A DNA stretch of 64,000 nucleotides from Hyphomonadaceae bacterium JAD_PAG50586_4 (GCA_023242925.1 CP096134.1:3243501-3307500); one strand, 5' to 3'. Shown: positions 34,750 to 44,297, numbered from the stretch's first letter. Notes: generated from the letters alone by a model not told the origin. Made by a program: numbers and translations.

Positions 34750-35097
34750 TCAGCGCATGACGATGGGGCGCACCTCGATGCGCCCATAGCGCGCGCCAGG
34801 GCATTTCGCGGCCCAGGCCAACGCTTCCTCAATGGTCTCGACATTGACCATGTAATAGCCGCCCAGCGCTTCCTTGGTCTCGGCGAACGGACCGTCGACG
34901 ACTTTGTTCTTACCGTCGGCCACGCTGATGGTTTTCGCGGTGGACACAGGATGCAATTCGTCCCCGCCCACCAGCACGCCCGCCTTCGCCAATTCTTCGC
35001 TATAAGCGAAATAAGCGCCCATCTCGGCCGAGATTTGGTCAGGCGATAGGTTCGCCCAGACCGATTCATCTCCGTAGATCAAAAGCATGTAGTGCAT
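34750..35097 (-). CDS. YciI/DGPF-domain protein
   Basis: The 115-residue protein has MHYMLLIYGDESVW at the start, GGDELHPVSTAKTI, then the name-giving DGPFAETKEALGGYYMV (residues about 70-86) and CPGARYGRIEVRPI. The family is dimeric with a His-Asp pair but no settled activity. Its gene is 3 bases upstream of the ECF42 sigma gene, the standard partnership in which the sigma factor regulates the DGPF gene set. Confidence 0.92.
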   Translation of the reverse strand: MHYMLLIYGDESVWANLSPDQISAEMGAYFAYSEELAKAGVLVGGDELHPVSTAKTISVADGKNKVVDGPFAETKEALGGYYMVNVETIEEALAWAAKCPGARYGRIEVRPIVMR

Positions 35098-35168
35098 GGA
35101 ACGCCTCCTCTAGGTCGCGGACATTCACCCGCACCTCGGTGACGCGCGACGCGAGCGGGTTTCGACAC

Positions 35169-36221
35169 TCACGCAGCTTTTTTCGGCGAATCTTTCAAGA
35201 GGCCCAGTCGGATGAGGCTCTCGGCGGTCGCGACCACCGCTTCCTCATTGGAGCGCGGCGCCCAGCCCAGCAAACGCTTCGCTTTGGCGTTCGTGCCGTC
35301 CTTGCGCTTGCCGAGTTCAGGCAAGATTTGCTGCACCGCCGCGTCATTGCGCGCCGCCATGCGAATGAGGAAGTCCGGCAATTCAAGCGTCGGCACGCGC
35401 TTGGCGGCCGAACCAAGATTGCGCTTCAAGATGCGCGCGATCTGCGCGATCGATAGGAATTCGCCAGCCAGCGCCAAGAAGCGTTCGCCCTTGGCGGCGG
35501 GATCGGTCATGCAGCGCATGTGCATGTCGGCAACGTCGCGCACGTCGACAATGCCAAAATAGAGACGCGGGCAGCCTGGCATCGCCCCATCCATCAAGCG
35601 CTGGATCAGCATGATCGAGGTTGAATAATCCGGCGCGAGTGCTGGGCCTAACACCGCGACCGGGTTCACCACCGAAAGCTCAAGCGCGCCACCTTCGCGC
35701 GCGATGAAATCTCACGCTGCGCGTTCGGCCAGCGTTTTGGACTTTACGTAGGCGCGGACATCGTCGCCGTTGGGGTCAGTCCAATTGGTTTCATCGAACG
35801 GCGCCTTCTGTTCGGGCTGGCCATAGCCGATCGCGGCGTAGGATGAGGTCAACACAACGCGCTTCACACCCGCGTCGCGCGCCGCTTTCAGCACGCGCAA
35901 CGCGCCATCGCGCGCGGGAATGATGACTTCATCCTCGTGCTGGGGGATAGAAGGCGGGAATGGCGAGGCCACGTGATGCACATAAGCGCAGCCCGCAACG
36001 GCTTCGGCCCAGCCCGCATCGCTGGTGAGATCAGCCGCGGCGAAACTTAAGCGATCGCCCGCGTCCACACCGCCGACACGCAGCATCTCGCGCACTTCGC
36101 CTTCGCGTTTCAAAGAACGCACCGTCGTGCGCACCTGACAGCCCGCGTTCAGCAATTGGATGATGACGTGCGAGCCGACGAAGCCCGAGCCGCCAGTGAC
36201 GAGAACCAATTCTCCAGCCAT
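35169..36221 (-). pseudogene. NAD-dependent epimerase/aldehyde reductase with in-frame TGA
   Basis: A 350-codon frame is interrupted once, at codon 170. There TGA (complement of 35712-35714) stands where the family has Trp in AAWDF. Both halves are in the same frame. The N-terminal part carries the Rossmann start [12 protein letters not shown] and SSYAAIGYGQ, and the C-terminal part PVAVLGPALAPDYS, VDVRDVADMHMR and KRLLGWAPRSNEE. It is a dihydroflavonol/cinnamyl-type extended SDR. A single G-to-A change (TGG to TGA) or read error explains it. The catalytic Tyr region YVKSKTLAE is intact. Confidence 0.85.
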
Positions 36222-36299
36222 GAGCGGCCTCCCTTATGTGATGGGATAAGCGTAGTGAGCGTCACGGCGCCGTCCATTGGCGCCTGTCTAGAGCGGCGA

Positions 36300-37241
36300 T
36301 TACGCCGTCGCCGGGACGACGCGCTCGACCAATTCGTCAAACGCCTGCCAAAACAGCGCGCGGAATTCGTCGCGCTCCATCAAGATTTCATGCTTGGCGC
36401 CAGCGATTGTGATGTGGCGCGCTTGCGGGAGCGCATTCGCCACAACCGGGTGGCTTTCATTATCGACCAATTGTTCTTCGCCCGCGGTCGCGATCAGAAC
36501 CGGAATGCGCACATGCGCCAGCGCGCCGGGTTGCTGGAATGATTCCGTCACGTCGGCTGCAGCAGCCACCCAGCCTAGCGTCGGGCCCGCCAACGCCAAG
36601 CGCGGCTCTTCAGCGATGAGGCCCTGACAGCGCGCGTGACGTTCTTTGTCATGCGTGACCGGGTTCTTCTTGAAATTCTCGCGCTTCCATTTTTTGTCGA
36701 CACCGGGCGCGTACATCGCGCCCAGGCCTAGCGCCACCATGAAGCGCACGTATTTCTTGGCCATGTCGGTGAGGCCAGAAATGCCCCACATCGGCGCTGA
36801 GAACGCAGCCGCATCGAGTTCGATCCTGCGCGTCAGCAGCGCACGCAACAGAATGGCGCCGCCCATCGAGTGCGCGAGACCGATATGTGGGCGCGGCAGC
36901 TTTGCGGCGAGCAGCTTGAGCGCTGTCGAGAGATCATTCACCGGATCGTCAAAGGTGACGAAATGGCCTTTTTGGCTGTTCTCAATCTCGCGGCCGGACA
37001 AACCCTGCCCGCGCCAGTCGATACAGAAAACGGCAAATCCGCGAGCCTGAAGCTCGCGGATCACCTCGAAGTATTTTTCGATGAATTCAGTGCGGCCGGG
37101 CGCCACGATGACCGAGCCGCGGGCCGGGCTGCGGGTGGCGGGCGCCGTTAAGACGCGCACCTTCACGCCGCCGCGGCCTTCGAGCCAATGCTCCTCCGCG
37201 CCCTCTGGAATGTCGTTACCTGGGACGCGAACGAACGCCAT
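36300..37241 (-). CDS. Alpha/beta hydrolase, lysophospholipase-like
   Basis: The 313-residue protein has VIVAPGRTEFIEKYFEVI, then CIDWRGQGLSGR with the oxyanion region, the nucleophile elbow AHSMGGAI (Ser in HSMGG, about residue 124), and the final catalytic His in AGAKHEILMERDE. These fit the PldB/monoacylglycerol-lipase type. No signal peptide. It is likely active on lysophospholipids or monoacylglycerols. Starts at ATG 37241. Confidence 0.88.
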   Translation of the reverse strand: MAFVRVPGNDIPEGAEEHWLEGRGGVKVRVLTAPATRSPARGSVIVAPGRTEFIEKYFEVIRELQARGFAVFCIDWRGQGLSGREIENSQKGHFVTFDDPVNDLSTALKLLAAKLPRPHIGLAHSMGGAILLRALLTRRIELDAAAFSAPMWGISGLTDMAKKYVRFMVALGLGAMYAPGVDKKWKRENFKKNPVTHDKERHARCQGLIAEEPRLALAGPTLGWVAAAADVTESFQQPGALAHVRIPVLIATAGEEQLVDNESHPVVANALPQARHITIAGAKHEILMERDEFRALFWQAFDELVERVVPATA

Positions 37242-37260
37242 CAGCCCTTATGCACCTTGC

Positions 37261-37560
37261 TTAGCCGCGCAGCTTCGCCATCACGCTTTGCAGCTGCATG
37301 GCGACGCCCATGTCGCCTTCTACCTTCAACTTGCCTTGCATGAAAGCCGCCGTCGGATCGAGCTTGCCTTCCGCCATCGCGACGAAGTCTTCGAGCTTCA
37401 CCTTGATCGTGGTGTCAGCGGCGGCGTCTTCTTGCGACACCGAATTGCCGATGCCGTCGAGGAAGATCTTGCCGGCGTCGCCGAAATCGAACTTCACCTT
37501 CTTGCCCGCAACCGTGGCGCTGGCGCTGGAGAAGCGGCCAAAGATTTCTTCGAACGTCAT
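37261..37560 (-). CDS. SCP2 sterol-transfer family protein
   Basis: The 99-residue protein starts at ATG 37560 after GGAGGAAAC. VKFDFGDAGKIFLDGIGNSV, TTIKVKLEDFVAMAEGKLDP and MQGKLKVEGDMGVAMQLQSV are the SCP2-fold landmarks. The family binds lipids or acyl-CoA in a hydrophobic tunnel. It lies 19 bases upstream of the lipase gene on the same strand, so they likely form an operon linking lipid hydrolysis and lipid carriage. Confidence 0.88.
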   Translation of the reverse strand: MTFEEIFGRFSSASATVAGKKVKFDFGDAGKIFLDGIGNSVSQEDAAADTTIKVKLEDFVAMAEGKLDPTAAFMQGKLKVEGDMGVAMQLQSVMAKLRG

Positions 37561-37664
37561 ATGTTTCCTCCGGACTGAAAAGCCTCTTCCCCTTACACAC
37601 CAGGGCGGCGCGTCCCGCAAGGGTGACGGCGGCGTCAACCTCGCAATTTAGACTGGTGGCGAGA

Positions 37665-38555
37665 TTATGGCGCGGGGATCGGCGCCCTGGCGCCCGCGCC
37701 GATCGGCTTGCGGAAGCGCAAGGTCATCCGATCACTCTCACCGATCGTTGCGTAAGGCCCGGAATTGAAGTTCGGATCGTCGCCATTGCCAAGCGGCGAG
37801 GTGCGCAACGTGGGCGGCAGCGTCCAAACGCCAAACGGGTGATCGCGCGTATCGCGCGGGTTGGCGTTCACGTCGCTCGCGGACACAAACTCAAAGCCCG
37901 CTTCTTGCGCCAACGCCTTCACGTAGGCTTCTTGCACATAGCCCGTGCCGGCGAGCGGGTCCTGCAAGCCGGTGGACGCGGCGCGATGCTGCTCCACACC
38001 GAACGTGCCGCCCGGCTTCAACGCCGCAAGTGTTTGGCGGAACACTTCCTCTGCCACGCCTTCGGCCATCAGCGTGTGCACATTATTGGCAAGGATCGCG
38101 AGATCGACGCTGCCTGCGGGTGCAAGTTCGCCACGACCAACAATGGTGCGCAGGATTTCACCATAGAGGTCTGGATCAGACGTGAAGCGCGCTTCCCACG
38201 CCGCCAATGTTTCGCGCTGCGCAAGTGAAGTTGATCGTGGATCAAAACTCGCGGCGATGAGATGGCCCTCGTTGTGGGCGAGATAGGGCGCGAGGATCGA
38301 GGTGTACCAACCGCGACCGGGCAATATCTCCAACACCGTCATGCCCGGCGCGAGACCCCAAAATTGCAGCGTCTGTAACGGATGGCGCCATTCATCGCGC
38401 TCGCGCTCGAGGCGCCAGGCGCCATCGATCGCCCACGCCAGTGTGCCCTCAGGCGCGAAATCTTCCTGGCCCAAGCGCGGCGCTTGCTCACCGCATCCGG
38501 CGAGGCCGATTGCAGCGGTAGCGAAAAGCGCTTGTCGACGGGTCCAATTCTTCAT
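37665..38555 (-). CDS. Exported SAM-dependent methyltransferase, lipoprotein-like
   Basis: The 296-residue protein begins MKNWTRRQALFATAAIGLAGC: a Tat-type twin-arginine leader with a lipobox (GLAGC, Cys about 21), so it is probably periplasmic and membrane-tethered. The mature part is a class I methyltransferase fold with the SAM-binding motif I VLEILPGRGWYTSIL, and later VDLAILANNVHTL and LKPGGTFGVEQHRA. SAM is not expected in the periplasm, so its function or cofactor is puzzling. Homologues of this exported type exist in several proteobacteria without proven activity. Confidence 0.8.
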   Translation of the reverse strand: MKNWTRRQALFATAAIGLAGCGEQAPRLGQEDFAPEGTLAWAIDGAWRLERERDEWRHPLQTLQFWGLAPGMTVLEILPGRGWYTSILAPYLAHNEGHLIAASFDPRSTSLAQRETLAAWEARFTSDPDLYGEILRTIVGRGELAPAGSVDLAILANNVHTLMAEGVAEEVFRQTLAALKPGGTFGVEQHRAASTGLQDPLAGTGYVQEAYVKALAQEAGFEFVSASDVNANPRDTRDHPFGVWTLPPTLRTSPLGNGDDPNFNSGPYATIGESDRMTLRFRKPIGAGARAPIPAP

Positions 38556-38659
38556 GCAGGCGAGCGCTAAAGCGGAAGCCCTAACAATGTCAAACCAAGG
38601 CCGCTGCTCGCCCCCTTGAACCGGCTATTTGGCTCCCCATCTGGCTCAATGTGGCGCTC

Positions 38660-38765
38660 TTTAGAGGTCACACGTGGGACGGGCCGTCGCCTTCGGGGAC
38701 GGAACTCGTACCGCAAAACCCTTGCTCCCTCGGGAGCGTGAATGTCGCTTTGAAAGGACAATCAG
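38660..38765 (+). promoter_or_regulatory. ROSE-type RNA thermometer upstream of Hsp20
   Basis: The 3' hairpin is GTCGCTT-TGA-AAGGAC at 38744-38759, in which UCGCU pairs with the Shine-Dalgarno AGGA and one G (38747) bulges out. This is exactly the conserved ROSE pairing of UYGCU with AGGA. Upstream stems are GCTCCC/GGGAGC (about 38724-38736) and CCGTC-G-CC/GG-G-GACGG (38683-38701). The start codon ATG 38766 follows. Heat should melt the weak AU/GC stem and free the ribosome site. Identification is by structure; I did not fold it by computer. Confidence 0.82.
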
Positions 38766-39254
38766 ATGGCTTCGAACGAACTCAATCCGCTTTATCGCAC
38801 GCTGGTCGGCTTCGACCGCATCGCGACTTTGATGGACCAGGCTGCGCGCCTCGACGCTGCGCCGGGCTATCCGCCGTTCAATATCGAGCAAGTTGGCGAC
38901 GACGAATTCCGCATCGAGCTGGCCGTGGCCGGCTTCGGCGAGGATGATCTCACCATCGAATTCAAGCAAAATTCGCTCGTCGTCACCGGCCAGCGCAAGC
39001 AGCCCGAAACGCAGCGCAATTTCCTGCATCGCGGCATCGCCGAGCGCAGTTTTGAACGTCGCTTCGGCCTCGCCGATCACGTGCGCGTGGGCGGCGCGAA
39101 ACTCGAGCATGGTTTGCTGACGATCAATCTTGTGCGTGAGCTCCCGGAAATCCTGAAGCCGCGCAAGATCGAGATCACGAATACGGCGGCACTGAAGTCG
39201 AAGGCCAAAGTGGTCGAGACAAGTGCGGCCAATGACGAGACAGAAGCGGCCTAA
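38766..39254 (+). CDS. Small heat-shock protein Hsp20
   Basis: The 162-residue alpha-crystallin-type chaperone binds unfolded proteins without ATP. The N-terminal arm begins NPLYRTLVGFDRI. The crystallin domain (about residues 35-135) contains YPPFNIEQVGDDEFRIELAV, VTGQRK and the C-terminal LTINLVRELPEILKP with the conserved I-x-I/V-like anchor. A second strong motif is AERSFERRFGLADHV. Heat control is expected through the leader thermometer (38660-38765). A terminator follows at 39337. Confidence 0.93.
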   Translation: MASNELNPLYRTLVGFDRIATLMDQAARLDAAPGYPPFNIEQVGDDEFRIELAVAGFGEDDLTIEFKQNSLVVTGQRKQPETQRNFLHRGIAERSFERRFGLADHVRVGGAKLEHGLLTINLVRELPEILKPRKIEITNTAALKSKAKVVETSAANDETEAA

Positions 39255-39336
39255 ATCCCGCTTCCGCCTGCCGCGCGGCACTCCCCTCCCCCGATGCCGC
39301 GCGGCGGGCCACTTTTGTGAAAACCCTGAGAACCTG

Positions 39337-39370
39337 ACGGCGCGCATTCCCCCAGATGCGCGCCGTTTTC
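39337..39370 (+). terminator. Terminator after Hsp20 gene
   Basis: CGGCGCGCAT and ATGCGCGCCG form a perfect 10-bp stem around TCCCCCAG, followed by TTTTC, 84 bases past the stop. Confidence 0.85.
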
Positions 39371-39435
39371 GCGTCCGTTTCACGCATTTTTGCTTTTGCG
39401 ACGCAGGGATAAAGACGTGCTACAATCTGCGCGCG

Positions 39436-41449
39436 ATGCCTGACGCCCCCGCAAGCTCGCCGCGATCGTGTCCATCGACATCGCAGGCTATTCCGCGCTC
39501 TCGGAGCGCGACGCCGCCGCGGCGCTGACGCACGTTGCCCGCGTGCGCGATCTGGCCGGCGCTGCGGCCACCGCACATGGCGGACGCATCTTCAACACGG
39601 CGGGCGACGGCCTGATGCTGGAATTCGCCAGCGCCAGCGATGCGCTCGCAGCGTCAATCAGGCTTTGTGAACGTGAGCGCGATGCGCGCCTGCGTTTTGG
39701 CGTGCACATGGCCGAGGTCAGCCAAACTGAAGACGGCGATCTGCTTGGCCACGGCGTCAACGTCGCCGCCCGTTTGCAGGCGGAGGCGACGGCCGGCGCG
39801 ATCCTCATCTCCGAGATCGTGCGCGAGAATGTGGCGCCGGAACTGGCGCAGAAATTTGCACCCCGCGGCCGCGTCAAGCTCGCCAAGATGCGCACCACGA
39901 TGGCGGTGTTCGCCTTCGCACCGAGCGGCGAGACAACAAAAGCGCGCGTCGCCGCGAAACCGATTTTGGCGGTGCTGGCCTTCGATACGCCCGCGCGCGA
40001 CCGCGCAACGCGGACGTTTGCTGATGGTGTGTCCGAAGAAATTCTCTACGCCGTCTCGCGCATGCCGGGCCTCAAGGTGATTGGCTCGACGTCAAGCTTC
40101 GCCTTCCGCGGCCGCGACAAGACCCGCGCGGCGAAGACGCTCAACGCCACGCACATCTTGGATGGTTCGGTGCGGCGCATGGAGGATCGCATTCGCGTCG
40201 CGGCCCACCTCGCCGAGGCCGAGAGCGGCGTGGTGCTATGGTCTGAACGCTACGACCGCGACATCGCCGATGCGTTCGCACTGGAAGAAGAGATTGCACA
40301 CGAGGTCGCCAAGGCGCTGGAAGTGACGCTGGCCGAAGCACGCCGCGCGCGTGCGCCGAAACTGACAGCGGCGCTCTCGGATTCATACTTTGAGGCGCGC
40401 GAGTTCATCCGTACCGGCGCGGTCGTCTGCGTGCAAAGCGCGGCGGCGGCCTTGGACAGGATCGTCCGCGAAGCCCCGGATTTCGCGCGCGCGTGGGCGG
40501 CGCTGGCGACGGCAAAGCTGGAGGTGCTTCGCCTGACGCGCGCCGATCGCGCCAAGCTCGTCGAAGAAGCGCGCGAAGCAGCGGAACGCGCACTCGGCAT
40601 CGATCCGAGCATGGGCGAAGCGTATGCGGTGTTGGCCGCACTTGAGGGCGAATATCTTGGCCGCTGGCGCGAACGCGAAGCCCTCATCGAACGCGCGCTG
40701 GAAGTGGAGCCAAACCACCCGCTCCTGCTCTTCCGGCATGGGCAATTCCTGGTCGCGACCGGGCGCGTCGAAGACGGCTACGCGCAGCAAGGGCGCGCCT
40801 ATGAGCTTGATCCGCTCGATCCGATGTTCGCGGCGTTTCACGGCTACAATGTCTGGGCGCGGCGCGAGAAGGCTGACGGCAAAGCCATCCTCGAAGACGC
40901 GGCGAAACGCTACCCGGACAACGTCTTCGTCTGGTTCATGCGCCTGAACACAGCCGCACTCGATGGTGATTTCGTCGCCGCGAATGATCTGCGCGCCGAT
41001 GGCGTGCGGCTCGTGCCGGGCCTGGCGGATTCCGCGTCGTACAAAGCCGGCGAGCGCATGCAGCAGCTGATGATCGCGCCCTCGCCGGAAGCCTTCATGC
41101 AGCTTGGCCAGGATTTCGCGACGATGGCGGACGAAGAGCCCGCCTCGGCCCTTGATCTCGCGGTCGCGCTCGCCGTGCTTGGCTTCACCGGCCCCGCGCT
41201 CGCGATCTTCGGCGATGCGCTCGACAATGTGGATGCTTGGCGCGCGGGTGCGCTCGAAGCAGCGCGCCCGCATATCGGTTACGAAAGCGCGCTGCTCTTC
41301 ATCGATCAAACCAAGCCGCTGCGTATGGATCCGGCTTCGCCGATCTCTGCAAACGCATCGGCCTCGCGCGGTACTGGCGCGAGGCCGATGTTTGGCCTGA
41401 TTGTGTCAGCGAGACGCCCTACGATTTCCGCGCGGCGTGCGCGAACTAA
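39436..41449 (+). pseudogene. Class III adenylate cyclase-TolB-like-TPR protein, two frameshifts
   Basis: A purine cyclase domain (about residues 1-160) with IVSIDIAGYSALSERD and NTAGDGLMLEF is followed by a TolB/CadC-like domain (FADGVSEEILYAVSRMPGLKV, THILDGSVRRM). TPR-like helices follow (about 320-640), e.g. ALGIDPSMGEAYAVLAALEG. Two one-base gaps break it: at the five-C run 39446-39450, where adding C restores MPDAPRKLAAIVSIDIAG, and at GG 41333-41334, where adding G restores MDPGFADLCKRIGLARYW through DFRAACAN. With both repaired it is 671 residues. Such proteins make cAMP in response to a signal sensed by their C-terminal part. Start at ATG 39436. Confidence 0.88.
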
Positions 41450-41452
41450 CGG

Positions 41453-42511
41453 CTATTCCTCGCCGTCATCGCCCTCGTCATCGCCGTCATCTTCATCCGC
41501 GCCGGCGGATTCCATCGGCGGTGAAGCAAGGAACGCGTCGCAGCCTGTCTCTTCCAGCAGCGCCGTGAGCGCGGCTGAATCGTGGTGCGCGGCGCGCTTG
41601 CGCTTCAATTCGGCGAATGCCTTGGCGGCGTAGCGTTGCGGCTTCTGCGTGAAGGTGTGGCCAGCGATCTCGACGCTGACGCCTTGCGCATCGTCGGCAA
41701 CGGCGCGCGCATTGGCTTCCATCCACACAAGGTATGCGCCGGCGATTTCGTCGCGCAGCAATGCGGCGATGTCTTCGCGGATCGCGTCGAGCGAAACGAA
41801 ATCGCCCTCGGCCTTCGGATTTTCCATGCGTTCCAACCAGCGCGACACGTTCGGCGCTTGCGCCTTGATCACAGCGCCCGGCGTCGGATCGGAATTGAGC
41901 TGCGCCAATTGGCCGGCGAGGCCGAAATCGGCGAGACTCGGGCGACCGCCAAAGAGATACGGACGGCCCGCGAGCAAGCGCTCCAGCAAACCCAGCAAAC
42001 GCGTGAACGAGCCTTCGATCAGCGGCGCGGTCTCGGCCGATGAGCCGACATGATAGAGCCGACCGACCATACGCGTGCGCACATTGTCTTCCAGGCCTTC
42101 CGGCGCTTCCGCGCCATCGAAGATCATCGCCACGATGCGACGCGCCGCACTTTGCTGATCTTCCGGATAGGTCCAGCGATAATGGAACATGGCCTTGTTC
42201 AGCCATTCGTCGGCGTAATCTTCAAGCAGCGCCGAGATGAAGCCGAGCGCTGGATCGCTGGGCGTGATCGAGGGTTCGGCAAATTGCGCGTCGAGCGTTT
42301 CGATGATCGGTGTGGAATCCTGCAGCACGTTCTCTTCGGCATCGACCAGAAGCGGGATCAGCGGCAGCTTGGAATAGCGCGCGAATTCCTCCTGACGCGC
42401 ATTGGTGCGCGCCAACCATTCAAAGTCGACGCCCTTGAAGCGCAGATAAGAGCGAACCTTCACCGAGTACGGCGAAAGCTCAGCGCCATAGAGGCGGAAT
42501 GGAGCGGTCAT
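41453..42511 (-). CDS. Long glutathione S-transferase-like protein with acidic tail
   Basis: 352 residues, longer than a normal GST. An N-terminal thioredoxin-like domain begins FRLYGAELSPYSVKVRSYLRF and contains the LQDSTPIIETL region. A helical domain has the distinctive ALLEDYADEWLNKAMFHYRW, then PSLADFGLAGQLAQL, and the protein ends in an Asp/Glu stretch of about 15 residues. Its closest relative in the window is the long GST at 50113, which shares EDYADEWL-x-KAMFHYRW. Starts at ATG 42511. Substrate unknown. Confidence 0.85.
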   Translation of the reverse strand: MTAPFRLYGAELSPYSVKVRSYLRFKGVDFEWLARTNARQEEFARYSKLPLIPLLVDAEENVLQDSTPIIETLDAQFAEPSITPSDPALGFISALLEDYADEWLNKAMFHYRWTYPEDQQSAARRIVAMIFDGAEAPEGLEDNVRTRMVGRLYHVGSSAETAPLIEGSFTRLLGLLERLLAGRPYLFGGRPSLADFGLAGQLAQLNSDPTPGAVIKAQAPNVSRWLERMENPKAEGDFVSLDAIREDIAALLRDEIAGAYLVWMEANARAVADDAQGVSVEIAGHTFTQKPQRYAAKAFAELKRKRAAHHDSAALTALLEETGCDAFLASPPMESAGADEDDGDDEGDDGEE

Positions 42512-42535
42512 GGGAGGGTGTCCTCAAAAGCAATA

Positions 42536-42562
42536 TCGCCGCACGGTGAAACCGCGCGGCGA
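42536..42562 (-). terminator. Possible terminator after cspA
   Basis: TCGCCGC and GCGGCGA pair across a 13-base loop. On the minus strand the distal side is followed by TATTGCTTTTG, not a pure T tract. Confidence 0.5.
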
Positions 42563-42586
42563 CTGAAAGTCAATTCTTGGTGGCGT

Positions 42587-42796
42587 TTATACCGCCTTGA
42601 TGTTCACCGCAGAGGGCTTGTTCTTACGCGGATCATTTTCCACGTCGAAACTTACTGCTTGGCCTTCGCGCAGGCCGTTCAGGCCCGACCGCTCGACGGC
42701 GCTGACGTGGACGAACACGTCCTGCCCGCCGCCGTCCGGCGCGATAAAGCCAAAGCCCTTAGTCATATTGAACCACTTCACAACGCCCGTAGCCAT
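42587..42796 (-). CDS. cspA: Cold-shock domain protein
   Basis: The 69-residue nucleic-acid chaperone starts [18 protein letters not shown], with the RNP1-like KGFGFI and RNP2-like [13 protein letters not shown]. The NMTKGFGFI form is the alphaproteobacterial type. A long untranslated leader (up to about 42960) precedes it, as is usual for csp genes, and could carry cold-responsive structure. The longer upstream frame to 43045 is not coding. Confidence 0.93.
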   Translation of the reverse strand: MATGVVKWFNMTKGFGFIAPDGGGQDVFVHVSAVERSGLNGLREGQAVSFDVENDPRKNKPSAVNIKAV

Positions 42797-42962
42797 CTGG
42801 CGCTCCTTAGCAACTGCACCGCGGTCAAAAGCGACGACGGCTGGACCCGTAGGAAGAACGAAAGCCGGGCGCAGAAGCGCACGGTCGAAACGTCTCGACC
42901 GGTTTAGTCCGCGCGCATAGGGCGTGACCAATTGGCGCAAGTCAAGCAAAGGTTGCGAAATG

Positions 42963-44277
42963 TCACTGGTTCGCAGGCGCACCACCAACGCGATCGAGCG
43001 CCACTGCGAGCATCGCGCGCAAGCCGGTTTCCATCGCCGGTTCATGCACGAAGAAGCGCGGATTGTGGTTCGGCGCGGCTTCGGCAGTGGAAACCCCTGG
43101 CGGGTTCACGCCGTAAAAAGAACACGCCCGGGACCGCTTGTTGGAAATACGCGAAGTCCTCGGCCGGCATCACCGGGTAACCATTGCGCACCGCGTTTTC
43201 GCCAAGCGCGCCGATTGCGGCGGTGCGCGCGCGTGCGAGCAGCTCCGGCGGATTGACGGTGGGGATGGCGTTTTCGCTGATCGTGACTTCGGCGCTGGCG
43301 CCTGACGCAGCGGCGGTCTCATTGATGGTGCGGCGAATGCGGGCGTAGAGATCTTCGCGCGTTTCCGGGTTCAGATAGCGGATCGTGCCCTGCATCTGAA
43401 CTGTTTGTGGGATGATGTTGTAGCGCACGCCGCCCTGGATCATGCCGATGGTGACGATCACCGGCGAGCGTACAGCGTCCATCTGGCGCGATGGGATCGT
43501 CTGCAGCGCATTGATGATCTGCGACGACACAACAATCGGATCGATGCCAGCGTGCGGCTGCGCGCCGTGGGTTTGACTGCCGGTGATGGTGATGTCGATG
43601 CGATCGGAGCCGGCCATAGTCGGGCCCGGGATCATCGTGATCGTGCCGCTATCGGATGGCCAGGCGTGCATGCCGAAAATCGCCTCCGGCTGCAGATCGC
43701 CGAACACATTTTCCGCCAACATCCGCCGCGCGCCGCCAAGGCCGCCCGGAGGCGCGCCCTCTTCCGACGGCTGAAACACGAAGATGATGCTGCCGGCGAT
43801 CTCCTCGCGCCGCGCCGCAAGCACGCTCGCCGCCGCCATCAGAATGGCGACATGGGTGTCGTGGCCGCAGGCGTGCATGATGCCGACGTCTTGGCCGTTG
43901 TAATGACCTCGCGCTCGTGACCTGAACGGCAGATCGCCTTCCTCGGTGACAGGCAGCGCGTCCATGTCAGCGCGCAGAGCGATCACAGGGCCGGGGCGGC
44001 CGCCGCGCAGCACGCCAACAACGCCGGTTTGCGCGACGCCAGTGCGCACTTCGAGGCGGAGCGAACGCAGATGCGCTGCAACGACGCGCGCGGTGCGAAC
44101 CTCTTCGTAAGAGAGTTCCGGGTTCTGGTGAAAATCCCGCCGCCAAGTGATCATGCGCGGGAGCACGGTTTGGATGGAGGATTCAACGCTGGGCGAGAAG
44201 CCCGTTTGCGTCTGGGCATGGGCGGGCGCCGCCAAGACAAGCGCGACGGCCAGTGCAAACTTCGTGAAGTGCTTCAT
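42963..44277 (-). pseudogene. M20-family amidohydrolase (hippurate-hydrolase type), frameshifted
   Basis: Exported enzyme (signal MKHFTKFALAVALVLAAPAHAQ, ending AHA near residue 21). The zinc site appears in HQNPELSYEE, ALRADMDALPV and MHACGHDTHVAILM, and the M20D-type EEGAPPGG follows. The frame breaks near the end at the five-A run 43115-43119 on the plus strand. Removing one base gives [11 protein letters not shown] and then [13 protein letters not shown] to GGAPANQ at 42963, 437 residues. It likely cleaves N-acyl amino acids. Confidence 0.88.
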
Positions 44278-44297
44278 TACTGTCCCCAATAATCTCC

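Noticed and set aside
38742-38753. Micro-ORF ATG-TCG-CTT-TGA in frame before Hsp20
   Set aside because: It lies inside the thermometer hairpin and ends after three codons; it is better explained as the thermometer pairing region than as a translated leader.
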